A stretch of DNA of 6,842 bases, from positions 1 to 6,842 of the forward strand of contig USLV01000068.1 in assembly GCA_900555705.1 (NCBI GenBank), written 5' to 3'. The stretch comes from an uncultured Oscillospiraceae bacterium (GTDB lineage Bacteria > Bacillota > Clostridia > Oscillospirales > Acutalibacteraceae). The notes beneath the pieces were generated by a model. The model ran no database searches. It was not told where the DNA came from and saw only the letters and a program-made list of their open reading frames with translations. This document shows, one piece after another, positions 6,137-6,842 of the stretch; the stretch's first letter is position 1, and each line of letters starts with the position of its first letter. A program made the translations under genes and the position numbers.

Positions 6137-6842
6137 ATGGACAACAACAAGAACAATCGCATCAGCAAACGCCGCCTGATTGCACTGGCATCCGCCATCG
6201 GCGTGGTGTTCGGCATGTATTCGCTGCGCCTGTTTCAGGTGCAGCTTGTTGAAGGCGCCTATTATGCCGCCAAGGCAAACCGAAATACCACCCTCACCCT
6301 CCCGGTTTCGGCTTCGCGCGGCGAGATTCTCGACAGTTCCCTTCGTCCGATGGCCGTCAACCGTACCAGCTACGAGGTGGTCTTCGATTACAACTATTTC
6401 CCGCGCGGAACCTCGGAGAAACAGCGCAGCGAACAGAACAGTATCATTTGGGAACTGACCCGGCTGCTGGATGCGGCCGGCGAGGACTGGAACGACACGC
6501 TGCCGATTTCGGATGCCGCTCCCTATACCTTTGAAGAGGGTCGGGATACAGATATCGCCCGGCTCAAGACGCTGCTGCGCATGGCAGATTATGCCACAGC
6601 CGACAACTGCATGGCCGAGCTCTGCAAGCGCTATTTCCTCGAGGACTATACGCCGGAGCAACAGCGGATACTGGCGGGTGTGCAATATGAGATGGAGCGG
6701 CGGGAGTTCGGCTATTACACTCCCTTCACCTTCTCCTCCGACATCTCCAAGGACACCTCCTACCAGATCAGCGAAAACAACACCCGTTTTCCCGGCGTCG
6801 ATATCCAGCCTTCCGCCGTCCGTGAATACGTCAGCGGCGAGA
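6137..6842 (+). CDS. mrdA: Class B penicillin-binding protein, PBP2/MrdA type (N-terminal 235 residues, partial)
   Basis: This is the start of the transpeptidase that, with a SEDS glycosyltransferase (RodA), cross-links lateral-wall peptidoglycan. Only 235 codons are inside the window, so the catalytic SxxK, SxN and KTG motifs are not visible. What is visible: a short basic cytoplasmic tail (MDNNKNNRISKRR), a membrane helix at about 14-32, then RLFQVQLVEGAYYAAKANRN (31-50), typical of PBP dimerisation domains. SRGEILDSSLRPMAVN (60-75) matches the RGxIxDxxG-like signature, although the usual glycine after the aspartate is not kept. A long insertion-like pedestal (about 85-215, rich in acidic and aromatic residues) is followed by FPGVDIQPSAVREY (218-231), the usual link before the transpeptidase domain. 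The ATG at 6137 has GGAGAGG at 6125-6131. The context after mreD supports PBP2 rather than the septal PBP or SpoVD, though the symbol is by analogy. Confidence 0.87.
   Translation, partial: MDNNKNNRISKRRLIALASAIGVVFGMYSLRLFQVQLVEGAYYAAKANRNTTLTLPVSASRGEILDSSLRPMAVNRTSYEVVFDYNYFPRGTSEKQRSEQNSIIWELTRLLDAAGEDWNDTLPISDAAPYTFEEGRDTDIARLKTLLRMADYATADNCMAELCKRYFLEDYTPEQQRILAGVQYEMERREFGYYTPFTFSSDISKDTSYQISENNTRFPGVDIQPSAVREYVSGE

Overview
This window reads as a chromosomal housekeeping region of a GC-rich member of the class Clostridia, most like the Oscillospirales/Ruminococcaceae group. That assignment is an inference. It rests on strong AGGAGG-type ribosome binding sites, protein sequences of Firmicutes type, the gene order zapA - U32 peptidase family - DUF4321 - maf - mreB - mreC - mreD - class B PBP, and the expanded pedestal region of the last protein. 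All recognisable genes are on the + strand and tightly packed.

Left part (1-2677): the window opens inside a coding frame I cannot identify, which ends at 238. After 25 bases comes zapA, a regulator of the FtsZ ring. It overlaps by four bases (ATGA) a 686-residue U32-family protein with a central DUF3656 domain, of the RlhA type (23S rRNA C2501 hydroxylation).

Middle part (2678-3524): a small two-segment membrane protein of the DUF4321 type (83 residues) shares one base (TGATG) with a maf gene for a YhdE-type nucleotide pyrophosphatase. These close overlaps suggest that zapA to maf is one transcription unit.

Gap 3525-3652: this AT-rich island in otherwise GC-rich DNA holds a near-consensus housekeeping promoter (TTGAGA, 17 bases, TATAAT), short repeats and a purine-rich ribosome binding site for mreB.

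Right part (3653-6842): this is the elongasome (rod-shape) operon. It contains mreB (actin-like filament), mreC (bitopic scaffold, TTG start), mreD (polytopic membrane protein, GTG start) and the first 235 codons of a class B penicillin-binding protein (PBP2 type), which runs off the window. Together they direct lateral-wall peptidoglycan synthesis, while ZapA at the other end serves division.

I found no tRNA, rRNA, CRISPR array, insertion sequence, prophage gene or attachment site. Apart from the first partial frame, every gene belongs to a known family. The window looks like ordinary core genome, and I see no convincing undescribed system in it.
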